64,000 nt of DNA from Metallyticus violacea (taxonomy: Eukaryota > Arthropoda > Insecta > Mantodea > Metallyticidae), in contig CM060840.1 in the NCBI GenBank assembly GCA_030762175.1, positions 43,924,001-43,988,000 of the forward strand, written 5' to 3'. The notes below the pieces were generated by a model. The model ran no database searches. It saw only the letters and a program-made list of their open reading frames with translations, and was not told the DNA's origin. Both the position numbers and the translations under genes were made by a program. Positions 1 through 14,100 of this stretch are shown here, piece after piece; the stretch's first letter is position 1, and every line of letters begins with the position of its first letter.

Positions 1-755
1 ATTAAATTGGGCCTGATGAAGCAATTTGTTACTGCTCTGAATAAGGAGAGGATTATTTCAAGTTTCTTGTTATAAAGTTCCCACAGAAAACTGAAGCTAA
101 GATAGCAGCTGGTATTTTCGTTGGACTCCAGATTCATGAGCTTATGCAGGATGAGACCTTTCCTCAGTCGATGCCTAAGTTATTGAAATCAGCATGGTTG
201 ACATACGAAAACTTTGACAGTTGGTTGACAGAAAACTTTCTTGGCAACAAGAAATCTGAGAACTATAAAAACATTGTGGAGGAAATGTTACAACATTTTA
301 TAAATCTAGGGTGTGGAATGAGTGTTAAAGTGCATTTTCTCAGGTGATCAGTTTCATAAAGATATTAAAACAATGGAAACCCATTATCAAAGCCTTGGGA
401 TGTGTAAATGATAGTTGATTACGTTGGTGTTTGAAAAGGGACAATAGTGAGGACATATCATAACTTCGAAAAAAAATTAAGTTTTCTACTCCCTAATAGT
501 GGGAAAAAATGTAAATTCATAATTATTAACATATAACTCCTTTTTCAATATATTCATTAACATTTAAGTTAAAATGAAACCTTCAAAAACAGTTTTGTCT
601 TAGCTATATGTCTTAAAACTTAATATTTCATAAAAAATATAAGTATATTATTATATTTGATGCGATTTTGTTTAAAAACCTAGCCGATAGAGTAAAACTG
701 AAAACATTTTTTTTTTAATTCAGGGCATTCACATTACACATATCTAGGTTAAAAA
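1..755 (+). mobile_element. Dispersed arthropod hypothetical-protein repeat, copy 1 (truncated at window edge)
   Basis: The first ~350 bases translate, with breaks, into a family I know only as multicopy hypothetical proteins in arthropods. Hallmarks are a KLGLMKQFVTAL stretch near base 10, then AGIFVGLQIHELMQD, and FLGNKKSENYKNIVEEML in the open frame starting at 144. The coding match then fades through MSVKVHFL and KTMETHYQ to a stop near 410. It is not intact: the frame shifts near base 55 and again near 345, and a stretch present in the usual protein is missing after 345. The following ~350 AT-rich noncoding bases match the downstream flank of a second copy on the opposite strand (57911-58900), so the mobile unit includes its 3' tail. 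The element continues upstream off the window. Its transposon class is unknown to me. Confidence 0.7.
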
Positions 756-1249
756 TAAAAAGTTTTGTGTGCGTGCGTGCGTGCATGTGTAAGGACCAGT
801 GATAGTTAAATTTTCCCATAGCATCTGCATGTGTTCATGTGCATTCAACATTCATTTGCTCTTAATGCGTGCAACCAATTAGATGACAAGGTATATAACT
901 TCTGTTTACTAGGACAACCATTTATTCGTAAATAAGCTATTTTCAGATTTACTTTATATATTTTATTTCCTCTTTTGGATATTAGTTTATTTTGCGATCC
1001 GATCATCTCTAATCTGCATTGCTTTAAGGAACAGCATTTCGCTTGCCTGTCATTCATTAGAACCTCTCTCATTCACTTTCAAGGAAGTATATGCAAAAAG
1101 AACGGTTTATGGCTTAAAATGCATTCTACCTTTTGGTAACAGTGCATTTTACATTATACGCTTGCTATAATATGAGAACACGAAGAAGATAAGCTTAATC
1201 AGAGAGCAGCGAAACACAGGGAGGAGCTAAGAAAAACATATTAAGAAAT

Positions 1250-1347
1250 AGTTTATAATGTTATACTTTATCAGTAAACGTTAAAGAAACAAGGGAAGCG
1301 AGCTTCGTAACTTTTACAAATGCAATAATTGTATAACATTATAAACT
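1250..1347. repeat. Perfect 17-bp inverted repeat, 98 bp across
   Basis: Bases 1250-1266 (agtttataatgttatac) are the exact reverse complement of 1331-1347, separated by 64 bases. This could be a tiny MITE-like hairpin element or the terminal repeats of a deleted element. No clear target-site duplication flanks it. Confidence 0.6.
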
Positions 1348-2884
1348 TTTTTCATGCATTATTTTTGTATATCATAGTTATTAAAAAATGTTAATAAAAT
1401 ATAATTAATATTAAAATCCATTTTCTAATGAATTAATCTGAAGTCAACGCTTCCAAGCAGGCCTGTCCATTTAGTATAAGTCGGGAAAAAAGTATAATTG
1501 TTTATTTATTTATTTATTATGAAATTACCAACAACGATTCAAGAAAGAGTAAAAAAAAAGTAGTATGCACTAACGCGTTTATATAAGAAAATAAGTTGTA
1601 TTTTTATTTTATATATTAAATTATTTATTTCACTTACTGTCCTAAGTCTATTACATCTGTAATGGAAATGGGGAGAATTTGATTAAAACTAAACTTTTGA
1701 TTATGCGTTAGCACCGTTTCTTCGCCACTATTTATATAGTTCAACCCTTCATTCGTTTCCTATTCTTCAATACGGTGCATCTATGTACCTCTAAATGAAA
1801 TATGCCGCTTCTATTCTAATGCCCTTTGACTAGCAAAGTACCCATATTCGATCATTGTATGTAGTCTACAAACAAGTCCCAGCATACCAGCATACCCCTA
1901 CTCGATGGCAAACCTTTCAGCAAACACCCTTTGCCCCAGGTCCTCCAATTTAACTAAAATCTATACTCATGTCAACATCAATGTGAGCACAGATATACTA
2001 AGGCCTTTGGCTTTGCTCCACCGGCACCTGTAATTGTCATTTTTCAATTAACCGCTTACCCCTTCTTCTCAGTTTCATATTTACAACACTCAAATATACC
2101 CCAGACATGCTGACAATTCTAAACAAACAGAATATATACTTGCACTCGTAACTTTTGTAAGCAATGTAAACATTTCAAAATTACATAAAAACAATCGTAA
2201 AATTATCGAACATAAAAAGGTAAGTCATGTGGAAAACAATTAAAAATAAACAGGGATAACGAGTCTTATCAGCTTAAGCTTCGTATAACATTATCAAATA
2301 TAATTACGTAGAAAGAGCTCGGTGCCCTCAACATCCTACGAAGGAACATACACTTTCAGGAGTCTATTTTATTTATTTATTTTTTTTTTCCTGTTAAATT
2401 GCAACACACTTTCTAAGCTTTATGTCTGTAAAAGAATATTTTTAATATTTGCAAAACTGGCTGAGTTATGCATTAGAACATTTTAGTGTGTGATCACAGC
2501 TAAATCAACTTCATCCATGCCCTTTCTTACAGATTTAACGTTATTCATTTTTTTTATTTATTTTTATTATTATTTTTTTTTTTTTTTTTTTAATTTCAGC
2601 CTGTTTCATTTTAGCAGTATGACGAACCTGTAAGCATTTTCGTAAGCCTGTTAAAAATAGGATATAGATGCTCAGATATTTACTGTTGATTTTAAAGTGA
2701 AAGCATATATATATTCCATTAACTTGTCTTCTTGCCATAGGAGAACTCTAGTTGTTCGAAATAAAGCGATTACAAGTGTGATTTCTCTTAGTGTTTTATC
2801 CTTTTCTGCTTTTATAGTTATTGTTACAGTGTTACATTGTTAATGTGTTACTTTATTTTTATTTTTCTTATATATATATCTGTG

Positions 2885-2887
<3 letters not shown>

Positions 2888-2919
<32 letters not shown>
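2888..2919. repeat. (GA)n microsatellite
   Basis: An uninterrupted dinucleotide run of about 16 units in otherwise AT-rich DNA. A second GA tract lies at 49845-49869. Confidence 0.95.
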
Positions 2920-2921
<2 letters not shown>

Positions 2922-5359
2922 TTTGGTGAAGTATAACATATATAGACAAAAGAATTGTGCAATATCGCAAATTTAAAGCTAACCAAGCACCCCGCCTACT
3001 CTAGGAGTTGCTAGTTTGAGATATCTCCAAAAATATCAACGTAGGAGATTTTTACCTTGCCCTAATGTTTGTATTTACGGTAATCTGTAGAAGACTTGGT
3101 TCGCAATTCCGGTGCAAACTAATGTCTCGGTGAGTTTGTGGAGTGTTTTGGTTCAGCGGAGATTAGAGGAGGCATTAGGAACTGCTTATTGCCCATAAGT
3201 CATTAATCATTATGTGTGCGCAACACCCAAAACGTCATCACCTGCTTTTTCAGGAATTTTTACCTCCATTTTTATACATACTAATTGTTGTTGCTTCACA
3301 AAGTTGAATAAAACATGTCATAAACACATACACACACACACACACATGAAATATGGGAAAAGTTAATTATTTCAATATCAAACAACAATACATTTGTAGT
3401 GCCAATTCTCTCATGCAGACACTCTCCAGTAGGGTCAATTGTGTTTTCGTTAGTAGTCAGCTGTTGCTGAATGTAAGGCTAGCTTAATTTCGTTTTGTTT
3501 TAATTCAACATAAAAAAGAGAACACTATATACAAAGCCTTTTTCTTGGCGACCATTGGAAGATAAAGTTGAAATTTTAAAAAATGGATAGATCAACTTTA
3601 AGTATTCAAATAAAACATAGAAAGTATACGATATTTTCTGTAGATATAGCCTTCATCCTGGAGATTCCAGGCTTTATCATCGATGAGTTTGCTGTCATGA
3701 AAACCAAAAGAATGATATTTTTGTTTGCTTATTTCAACGAGTTACTGCCATATTTCTATACAATTCTATCCGTCTCTTTCCATTGGGTATGTTCAGCCAT
3801 GCAAACATGAGAGTTAATGCTAGGGATTAAGATTCTAGAAGTTTGCAATCTATATTCAGCAGAGTAACAGGTTTATGTCGCGCTTTAATCAATACAGCAA
3901 AAGTATACTGAAAACCGCTTATTAGGACTGCAAGTTTCATCACTTTGCAAGCCTATCGCTCATTTTTAAAATAACTGCAAGAAACACCCAGATTAGTTGC
4001 ATTGGGTGGGTCTATATCATCCCGGACTATAACGTTACCATCGACGCTATTAAAACACAATCGTAATCTATGAAATCTAAATTTAATTATGGGTATCGAT
4101 AATAAAATAAAAACACATAATTTTCAATGTAATTTAATGGAATTGCTGCAAATTTCTGGTTGGCCAGGGCCCACCTGACCCACCCACTGGCTAGCCTGTG
4201 CTGAAACTTTGCGTAGACATTCTTCTTATTGAGGGTAACAAACAAAACCTCGAAACTTTATCTACAATTGGATAGAACTTTTAAAAAAATGTTTATCTGG
4301 AAAAAATAGTTCTTTATGTATTGTATAACCTTCGTTTCCGCTCACGGCTAATTTTTACGAGTGTTCAGAATGAAGATCGTACACTGTTGCATAAAACACT
4401 CACTTTAGCATTAAAATATTTTTAAAAATTATTTTAAAAATATGGATATCGAATTGTTGAGTTAGCTAAGAGTTTGTTAATTTCTAAAAAATCCAAAAAG
4501 TGTATACGAAAATGAATATGACAAGTTCTGTACATGAAGAAAAGTGAAACATGTTAGTTCAAATAATGAATGTCTTGCTTACATATTTTTCACAGCTGGT
4601 AAATATATAATATGTTTATTGGTTATTATTTTTGTAAGTAATTTAAAATTTACATGCTTAGATTTCTTTATTTTTTCCAGTCGAAGATTTGTATGCCTTC
4701 GACGCTTTGGTGTGCATATTCGAAAAGTAAAAGCAAGAATCAATTAAGAGTTTCTTTCATTTCATAACATTAATCTTAAACCATTATCATACTAACAGAA
4801 ATTTTCCTTAACCTTACTCCATTGATTTTACATCCATAATAGTTAGTTTACTTGGTAAATTTTAAAAGTACAATCAATACCTTAGAAATCAATAAAGTAT
4901 AACATTTATTTAATAAAACGATTATCGTGTTTGAGTGTTGGTATGCTTGTTAGGGCAACGATATTAGTTTTTTCTTAGCTACATTATTTGAAATTGAGTT
5001 TTGAAGGCGGTGATGACTTAATGGAACACTAGCTTCTACGTTTGCTCTGTAAGCATTTCAACTATTGATGTTGTAAGTTGAAAATCTTGGGAATAGTTTT
5101 GTATATGCAAGTCTAAACAAAGGATATTTTGAGAATTAATAATTTTAAAAAGGCATCATACAGAAGCCACCGTTTTATATTACAGAGCGGCTGTAGATAT
5201 TAAAAGCACGCCAAATGTCTTTTTAATAGAAACAAAGAATGAACGTGTAAAAAATAATAAAAAGTTATGCGCCAAAGGTGTTTGTGCCCCCTTAAGAGTA
5301 AAGGTAGACAAGAGAAGAAACAGGCTGGAGTAAAATGTATACGACTTCGCAGAAAAACA

Positions 5360-5668
5360 TTAAAACTTCATTCGCAGCTCATAAGAGAGGTACTTGGACG
5401 ATTCACTACGTATTAAATCTGTTAACTGCTCCTTAAGGTTTAACCACAGCCTAAATATATATACTGCCATAAACACTACATGGAACGCGTTACTCTTAAC
5501 TATAAAAAGTATCCAGTCGTGACGTATTTCTTCACGACCTGAAACTCTCAGCAATATATCCAAGCAAAGGAAGCAAATGTAATCAGTAGAGGAATGTGGA
5601 ACTTTCATCACATAAAAGTTCATTTCAGTTCTTAAGCTTGAGATGAGATTTCTAAGATGGATGCACAA
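5360..5668 (-). CDS. Unassigned 102-codon open frame with hydrophobic segments
   Basis: This minus-strand frame is open for 102 codons and has two hydrophobic stretches, roughly residues 28-40 and 53-78, followed by a charged tail. An acceptor-like pyrimidine-rich run ending in AG lies just inside its 5' end. The composition recalls an arthropod multi-pass receptor fragment, but no diagnostic motif is present, and the frame may be chance. Treat it as a weak candidate exon only. Confidence 0.12.
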   Translation of the reverse strand: MCIHLRNLISSLRTEMNFYVMKVPHSSTDYICFLCLDILLRVSGREEIRHDWILFIVKSNAFHVVFMAVYIFRLWLNLKEQLTDLIRSESSKYLSYELRMKF

Positions 5669-6131
5669 AATATTGAGCTATAAAAGTACAGAGAGGCTAT
5701 GAGTGAAGAGTCTGCGGAGCGGGGAGAAGCCAGTCATCAAGGCCGTGTAGTGCTTGTGCAGATAGCAGCTTGTAGTTAATGTGAAAAGGTTTTGTCAGCG
5801 AATTGTTAGCTTATTGTTCTACGCTAGTCAGGTCAATACATAAATACATGTACAATATATACGCGAAAAAGGATTCTTGCATAGAAGCTGTAAGACAACG
5901 GGCAAGAAAATGCCCTGGCATTCGTGTTCTAAGTTAATTGTTAAAATTTTACAAGAGAGAGGATTTTTCAATGACAAGAAACATGTCCCAAGCCGATTTG
6001 TTCCTACGTAAGAAAAGATAGGTGAAAGAGTTTCCTATGCAGATGGAAGCAATCATTGCCGACGAGGGGCATTGTTTTCGACATTTCTTATCAACATAGA
6101 TTAATTGTTATTATCAGTTTGAACAGTCATA

Positions 6132-6157
6132 GTTTACACTTTAGTAAAAGTGTAAAC
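6132..6157. repeat. Perfect 11-bp stem hairpin
   Basis: The sequence reads gtttacacttt, then a 4-base loop, then the exact reverse complement. It stands alone in AT-rich DNA and has no T-run or gene context that would make it a terminator. Confidence 0.5.
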
Positions 6158-6359
6158 ATTAAAACATATATGTTAATGCTACTCAAAAATTACAACTACT
6201 TCAAACTAAATTAACTGATCAAATAAACAGTGCGTAAAGGAGTACATCGGAACACTGACAGTGCACCAAAATCCTCTCCAGCTACTGAGAAACTGCTATC
6301 AGAAAATTATTAGACAATATTGATACATTCATATCTTGATTTTACATCTTAAGACAAAT

Positions 6360-6652
6360 CGGTCCAGGTGATGTAGTGGTAGACATACTTACCTCCGAAC
6401 TCAAGATCGCGGATTCAAACCCGGCCAGGATCGATGGATTTTTTTCGGGTGTAAAAATCTTAAGTATGGGCTTCGTTCGGAAGGGAAGTAAAGCCGTGGG
6501 TCCCGTGTCGTACATTTACGGCACGAAAAAGAACCCCAAGCCTGAAAAAAGAGGCCTCTGAGCAAAATTTGTCGGCCGTTTCACGCCCTGAATTGAATGG
6601 GACGCTGATGACCTGAGATGTTAAAGAGCGTAAATAAACAAAATCAACAACA
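6360..6652 (+). mobile_element. tRNA-derived SINE, family 1, copy 1
   Basis: A ~290-bp element of a family with five copies in this window. The head carries a pol III box A-like motif (gatgtagtggt near 6369) and a box B-like motif (ggattcaaaccc near 6410). The body contains the family-specific block around the words tcgtacatttacggcac, and the tail runs into aaataaacaaaatcaac. Flanks are near-matching 13-bp direct repeats: 6346-6358 (atcttaagacaaa) and 6653-6665 (atcttaaggtaaa), differing at two positions, as expected for LINE-mediated insertion. An open frame across it is incidental. Confidence 0.85.
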
Positions 6653-6665
6653 ATCTTAAGGTAAA

Positions 6666-7979
6666 ATAAAGTGTTCAAGTTTAGTTTGGCTCAGCGCTCG
6701 ATACACAATGCGTGGGGTCTTACAGCCTTCAGCTTCATTCACAGAGCTCTTCGTGGCAACGTATGCTTATGATCGATCGGTTTAAAGAAGGTGCCTAGCA
6801 ATGAAAACTGCCGAAGTTTGAATCCTAACCCATTCGTGAACTATTTCTTTTGTTATATTTTGCAAGCAAAACTAATTTTTACTATGCAGATGATAATATA
6901 TATTCCAACTGCAAAAGCTTATTTGAATTTTTAGGCATTTATGCTCACAAAAAAGGTCGTAAAGTAATTTTTGGTTTCAAAACAAATAAGATATTAATAA
7001 TTATTTTTTAATGAAAAAGAAAAGTTTTTTTCCTTGTTTTTCAATTTAGAGTATTTATTAATGAGCATTTATTTTAAAAATAGACCATTAATTAATGCCT
7101 TAACTATTATATATAATTATGTTGTCCATTAAAGGGCACGTTGCCATATATTAAACATCAGCATTATTTGCAAAAACTAGAATTAGAGCCTAGGTAGTTC
7201 CTATTAGCATGCTCGCTCAGGCATCAAAGCAAACAGTCCGAACAAATGCTATTTCCCGTTTATAGCATAACTTGAACATGAATTAAAGACGGCAAGAAAA
7301 AATGAATTGTGACTCCAGCGTTAGCAAATGGTTTCTGGCTGTTGCTCTCTCTGTCTGGTCTAAGGGTGTACCTTTAATCGCCATAACGTGGCAAATATCT
7401 ACATTCAATAAACAGTAAATGTACATTTGTTACATAGAATATAAAGTAATAAATAACAAATTCTTTAAGATACATAATTTCTATCTTTATGACAGTGCTG
7501 TATTGTTAGTCACAGAAAACTAAGTTTGAACCACTTATCCAATTATATGTCCTTGGTTACAACATTTATCCATCAAATAAAAGGGTTTTAACGCAATGCT
7601 ATGCTTTCTGAACTTAAGTTTTACCAACACTACAATAAACTGCATTATTCTTTTATTGTGTTAATCTCCTGTTAAAATAAAATTCCGGCACAATGTTATT
7701 CCCAAAACATGAAAGAAGATTAAACCGAACAACCGACCTATCAATTTACAAGGTTATTTGAGTTACGGCTGCATACTGAGGAAATGCAGCCGCTGGAAAA
7801 TAGGAGGCAGATTCGCCGCGCGTAAAGTTAGCACTATTATATTTTTTACTGAAATGAAAGTATATTTTATTTAAAACTGATAATCACAAGCACTATCCTG
7901 TGTTATAAAATATATTGAAAAAGATGCCCCTGAACGGCAATACATTGCAGGTATCTGCGTAGAAAATTCCTGTATTTCA
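6666..7979. other. Gene-free AT-rich stretch
   Basis: I read both strands and see no motif, repeat or open frame that I can support. Confidence 0.5.
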
Positions 7980-8130
7980 TCGAACTTTTCTTTTGTAAGT
8001 AAGCCGGTTGGGAACACGTTTCTTGCCAGCGAGAGATCCGGTCATTCGTAGTGTTTTAACTAGTTGGCGAAGAGTTTTTCTACCTACCTGGAACACGATT
8101 GTCTTAGTATTTTCTTGGAAAATTCTTCTT
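7980..8130 (-). pseudogene. Mariner-like transposase helix-turn-helix relic (DUF4817 type)
   Basis: Read on the minus strand, this gives GRKTLRQLVKTLRMTGS, followed by a basic stretch. That fits the N-terminal DNA-binding region of the Tc1/mariner-superfamily transposases carrying a DUF4817-type domain, whose pattern is R-x-T-I-x-R-L-V-x-x-F-x-x-T-G-S. A preceding FPRKY-like stretch in the neighbouring frame also fits. Stops interrupt it and no catalytic domain follows recognisably. The short length keeps confidence moderate. Confidence 0.45.
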
Positions 8131-11100
8131 CAAACTAACTACAAGCCGTTATCTGCACATGTATTATAGACCTTCATGAATGGTTTGTCCCTGAGAGTAG
8201 CCGCGCGTTCTGCCAGCCCCGAACACAATTAATCTCACTGTATATGAAATACCTAAAAGCTCCATTAGGAGACACCCTCAGCACATGCTTCATGCTTTAT
8301 TCAGTTTGGAAAATTAATACATGCTCATATATTATTGTACATGTAAATGATCAAGAAAATCCCTCAAACAGTTTTTGACACATTTCAAAATGTAACATCT
8401 AATTCGGAATATGGCTGCATTATGAGCACGTTGTTCCCTTAAGCCTAAACTACTACGTCACTAACAGACAACATTGTGCAATTTCCAAACTTACAAAACA
8501 GCAAATGGCCTATAAACGTCCGTGTGACGTAATTTCCTTATGCAAACAGCCTCTGGATGCTTAAGGCATTTCACGAAATTCTGGAGGATCTCTCTTATTA
8601 TCTGTTGTGCAATCCCGACTTTCCGGTCATTATTGTATACTTTCGAATCAATAAGCAGCAACAATCTTCAAAGGGAGAATTTGGAGAACATTGAAAAGGT
8701 ATTGTTATGAGTAAATAGAATGTTATGCTTTTAAAGCAATTTCTTACAATTCCAGTTCAAAGCAGCAGTGTTATGGCATCTAATAATATGTCGTAAGGTT
8801 TTTAGCTTGGTATTCATATCAGGCAAGCATTTACCAGAGTATGATCAACATCTTATGGTAAAATAAAAATAGTGTTTTTTTTTTCCTTCTGAAAACCAGA
8901 ATATAAAATGCTTCATCGTTATGACCACCAATTCTCAGCATTTAACATTTTAAAAATTAAGGATTTGAAATGCTCTACATCTGACAAAACAGGTTTTATT
9001 AATCTGTTTAAAGAAAGAAGAAAATATTGATACTATCTATAACAACAAATTATTTATGCAAATAATCATTGTCTAAATGTGTGAAATAATTGATCATGAA
9101 AGGCATTTTACATTACTGAGAACACCAACCAACTATTCGTATATGACACACATTTTTATTTGATGAAATTAATACAACACGCATATACAAAAATAATTCA
9201 GGAGTCACATCTTTAACATTAATGAGCAACGAAAAGTATAGCATTTTCTTAAACAACTGTTCAGTTTCCTAATATTTAAATTCTTTAATCTTTATTATGA
9301 TTTGTACCAAATAACCCCAAAAGATGCATTAATTATACTTATGACTGCTGTGAACTATTAATTGAAAGTATACGCTAAGTAAATGTCAGCATTATTTTCT
9401 TTCATATTGATTCAGAAAAACAAATTTTACTTTCCATGTTTCTTTATATTATAGGGCTACCTTCAAAAAGAAAAAAAAAAGAAAGAGAAATAGGAAAGTA
9501 AGATGCTACCAAATAAGCTTTTGCATTTAGTATGACTGATTCTGTTACAAATTAAGGGGGTAAAAACGGATTCTACCTTTATATCTAAATACACACAGAA
9601 ATGCCGAAGCAGCAACCATCAACAAAACTTTTTCATTTATCTTAATGTGCAAAATCCCTGTAATTACATATTTATATTCATAAACATCAAAAGGTGCAAA
9701 AGACATTAATTAGGAAATCCCTTAAGTTGAAGAGTACAGATGACTTTATAGTGTTCAGGTTTAAACTGGCTCAAGAAAACTAAGAAAGTATTTGCGTGGC
9801 ATTTCCAATAGTATTCGAGTACTACTCCATGAAATGTGTAAATAGTGTGATACCTTAACTCAAAAAGGTAATCTAAATGTGCAATAATTTCTGTAAAAAG
9901 CTTTAAGTACCACACCCTCGGATTGTTTTTATGACTATGGATATTGGAAAAATGGCTTTAAAGTATGAAACGAAGTTCCTTGGGGTTCTTAGGTCACTGC
10001 CCGATTAACCTTTACATTTAGTAAGACCTGGCTAAACCATCTTAAATTTATGACAGTTTGAAGAGGCATTTTCTTTGACAATACTTATAACATCATGCTA
10101 CTCTATCGAGTTATCAAAATCATCCAAGGCAGCGGGAAGTGGGGGGAAGGGGATTGCACCGGCCGAAAAAAAATGTGCTCAAGGTCTCGGGCTACGAGTT
10201 GGAGAAGACGGGCAGGGTTTGCCGAACTGCTAAGTTGGCCGCGTTTTTCACGCCATTGAGTCAATGTCGTTTGAAAAGCAAAAGTCACAATGCACGTCTT
10301 ATCCTAAAGTAAAATTTACTAAGAATATTAAACGGAAAATATAAGGCCCAATTATCCTGTTTCATAACGCCAGTTTATGATTCATAAGTTCATATTCAGC
10401 TTATGCTGTCAGGGAATAATTTGAAGAGAAACTGCTAGGCATTCAATTTCGATATTTATAAATAATGAATGGTATCCACACACTTCAGACGAACTAAAGA
10501 ATAAAATCCGTCAAAGGATATCAGTTTCTCAAAGAGAATAAATAAGAGTAAGGGTGATTCATTTGCAGATATTAGACATGTGTGGAAAATGAAAGCAGTC
10601 ATTTCCAGCAACTCCTTGCACGACATTGGCAGTACATAGTTTTTTAAGCGCATTGTATTGTCACCAGTGTTTCTACCATCGATTTTGTGTCGCTTCACCC
10701 GCCCCGACAGTAGTGTAGTCCGGCTGACCGTGAGCGATAGCTTCTCGACCGAATGAGTTCCCCGCCTCCGCATCAGCCATTAGATAGCTGGATAACCCGA
10801 CACCTTAATTTTTATTGCAGTAAACATTTTTAACCCCTGGTATTTGGCATTCAGCTGAGAAAAAATCTGATTAAAGCTACAACAAAGCTAACATTCCCGA
10901 CTGTGAATCGAGCCCGATCTCGCCCGGTGGCAGTTTATTGCATAATTAAACATTATGCGCAGTTATAGCTACTAAACTGTCTGGCAATGGCTATCTGCAG
11001 AAACGTTTTCACATCATTTGCGCCTGCCTTCGCGTTGTGACCGAAGCTGTAATGAGACATTTAATGGTGTTTGGAACGTCAGTGGTCAAATGCCGTTTCT

Positions 11101-14100
11101 CTCTAAAAGCTCAACTACAAAACGTGAGCGAAAGCCTCAGAGCCATGGTTTGGAACAATGGAATCAAAACAATTCTATTAAATTAAGTTGCATTCTGCGG
11201 TCGACTCTATGCACGTGCTCAACTGATGTAATCTGTTCTGTATCCTTACTGACACCATTTCTGATATAGCACGACCTTTCTACGGTTCGTTTGCTAGAAT
11301 TTCTAACTTTCGATATTTTATAATAGGCTTTCCGGTCATCTGGTGCACCTGCACCGATGCAAACACCGGTTATTTACAATATGTTAGAAAAAAGTGATTG
11401 ATGATAATGTCCCGTCGCAATATCTGGTCGCTTTTCAGAGAATTTTGATCAAATCAACGATTTGGAACAAAACAACCCAAATTATATAGTAATGCTGAGA
11501 AGACAAAATAGCTCTCGGTTCTGCTGAAATAATGACACATGCTCGGAAAGGCCACATTATGTGACATTAAAAGCTTATTACGCGCTTAGGCAAACAAAAG
11601 ACCTCATCCCATGACAGTACTGCCACCTTCATTCCTAAATTCTTCTAGACCTTTGCGGCTTTATTCCTTTATTTACTTCGGACTAAATACCCGATCCTTA
11701 TCACAAGCCTTTAAAACGAGTTGCCTATCATAAAAGTACGGAATAAATTGGAGAGTCTCTAAATGAAATTGCCTTGATGTTAGAAGGTAGATATAAATAA
11801 TCAGACCCTCTTAAGACCACCGGGAGACAGTCAAAGTATTATCCGTCAGGTCTCTGCGGTACCAGGTTGGAATTAAAAAAGGAATCATTTTTCATGTTCT
11901 CGTGAGCACGGGATAGTTAAAGCTTGATAACCTTATTGGAGCCAATGTTTATTGCGACCGTCTGTCTCCTACTGTAGCTGAACAAGGCTCGGAAATACCT
12001 TGGTGATTTCAATAGCTTTGTGCGTCTATTGTCCGCCTACTCTTTTCTCTCTGCGCTTACTCGTACTCTCACTTTGTTTTGCTGTAATATTCTTCTTCTT
12101 AATCAATCTTTTCTTTTATTAACATTACCCTGCAAACTCTATAAACTTTTCTTCTTTCTACGTTTCACTATTTCTTGCATTCTTCTAGACAATTTTCTCC
12201 AAAGTCAAGAGTATTCGCACTTAGTGTAGCCATGTGTTTCGAATTTTATAAACCTGAGTCAAGGATGGATCCCTAGAATTGATCTACGAATATGAACTAC
12301 AATTTCACTTACACTAAGAGGTTTTCGATGTGAATTTTTAAGCACGGATGTTTCCGCGTTTCTCTCAGAAAAGCTCTGCGCGCATGCCTTTAAATTGTAC
12401 ATTTTACTACATTTAAACTATTTCAAAAGTGTTCATGTAAATGCCATTCAGGAATTAAGTGAAAAACATTTTATTGTTTTGAAGTATTATATTCTGTGTT
12501 TTCTGTATCAACTACTTCCCAACTGTTAATATGTTAATTATATAGTCTCTTAATACACTGGTAGTGATTAAAATTGCAAAATATTGTACGTGTTCACAGT
12601 AGCCTTGCGGAAAGAACTGTCTTCTCGTCGGTTGTTTGACGCGGTCGTCGAGATCCTTCACCGCAGCGTGTTCGTTCTACCTCGATCCCGTGATCTCATA
12701 TTCCTTTCGCTGTAAATGCATTTCGTCCAACTCGAGAAATATTTTTCTTTTTTCGGAATGACGTCCTGCCATAGTTCTCTCTTTATCAAAATCAGTCATA
12801 CTGAAAAAAATGTGAAGTAGATTTGACGCGGTATTGCGTTGCAATTTAATGGCCAGCAGCGTATTTCCGCTGCATTATAATGAGTGATCGATAAGTTCCT
12901 CCGCACTCGGGTATGAGCATCTCACAGAAGAAAATTGGTACTCATACATTTCTGACTATTTCCTATTCTGTAAAAAAAATTGTTCATAAAAGTACATTAA
13001 ATAAAATAGTCTTGATACCTTTCCCTCATAAAAAACAGAATGCATCTTCATAAATATTAATCCTAATAAAATTAAGAACATTCTAATGAATTTCTTTAAA
13101 ATAAGTGTGTATGTGTGATACTCAAAACATGATAAAATTGGGACAAGAGTAGAACGATCTATAGAACATTTTAACTTAAAAACATTTCATTAACGCTGGT
13201 TTAGGATACTTTTGATAAACTTTTCTGGATGATATTTTGGGCAGGTATTTTTCTATTGCGCTAGCTACTGAATGTAGGATATTTTCTGCCGTGTTACAGT
13301 TTCCTTGTTTAAGATGGCCAACGCCGAGTCAAATACTATGCCCTCAAGGAAAAGAAACCAAGGATACCAGTGCGTTATCGACTCATGGCATTTTTGGATT
13401 TCTGCCGCTATTTAGAATAAAAGCGACGTGGCTTGTAAACCTCTAAAATGTCTCGGCGTTAACTACCTCTGCCTTGTTTACTCCCTTAATTCACCTATTT
13501 TCACTATCATTATACTTTTCTTTAATTAGTTTTATTTTCTTACGTCAGCGTGACATTTCAGTTATTTCATTTTTATTATTTATTACAACCCCGCATGTTT
13601 TTGGGTTTTACTCCTTTGTTTTACATTCTTTTAGCTACGTCACCTTATATAAGGCAAAAAAAAAAAAACCTAAGAACGTGAGAATATACAGCAACAAGAC
13701 TATTTATCCATGCAAAGATAGTTTGAAGAGATAGCGATTGGAGTGCAATTAAAAAAAATTAAACATATCCAATATCTCGGTATAAATCACCCATTAACCT
13801 CTAGCTCTTTGAGAATTGAATACTTACTTCTTGACTGATTTTATTCGGGTCCCATACGTTCATAGCAATTTTAGCACTCTCAGTCCTTTCTATATATAGT
13901 TAATTCTTGCTCTTATTTCAAAATTCGCGACCTTGTTAGATGTGGAGTAAGATGCTCATAAATTTTACTACATATGTATTATTTAATTCGTTATTTATTT
14001 GTATATAATGCTCCATAGGGGAAGGCTACCCCGATAACAAACTCCGGTCCTCCTGGTTGGGGATATACGAGGCCGATAATTTGAAGTAAAATGAAATAAA

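Larger units (their letters stand above)
756..6345. other. Gene-free AT-rich stretch with simple repeats
   Basis: I see no recognisable gene or transposon here. It holds a (GTGC)n patch near 770, a 17-bp inverted repeat at 1250-1347, (TTTA)n near 1500, a poly-T run near 2573-2591, a (GA)n tract at 2888-2919, an (AC)n tract near 3332-3346 and a short perfect hairpin at 6132-6157. A minus-strand open frame of 102 codons at 5360-5668 has hydrophobic segments but matches nothing I can name. Short open frames elsewhere, including 3583-3810, look like chance. Confidence 0.6.

Noticed and set aside
4140..4210. hAT-like terminal sequence (ggcccacctgacccaccc)
   Set aside because: No matching inverted partner or 8-bp target duplication was found.
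5360..5668. Gustatory/odorant receptor exon
   Set aside because: Hydrophobic segments alone are not diagnostic, and the C-terminal receptor signature is absent. Kept only as a weak unassigned frame.
6376..6561. Open frame in SINE copy 1
   Set aside because: It spans the tRNA-like head and body of a SINE; the other copies do not keep the frame.
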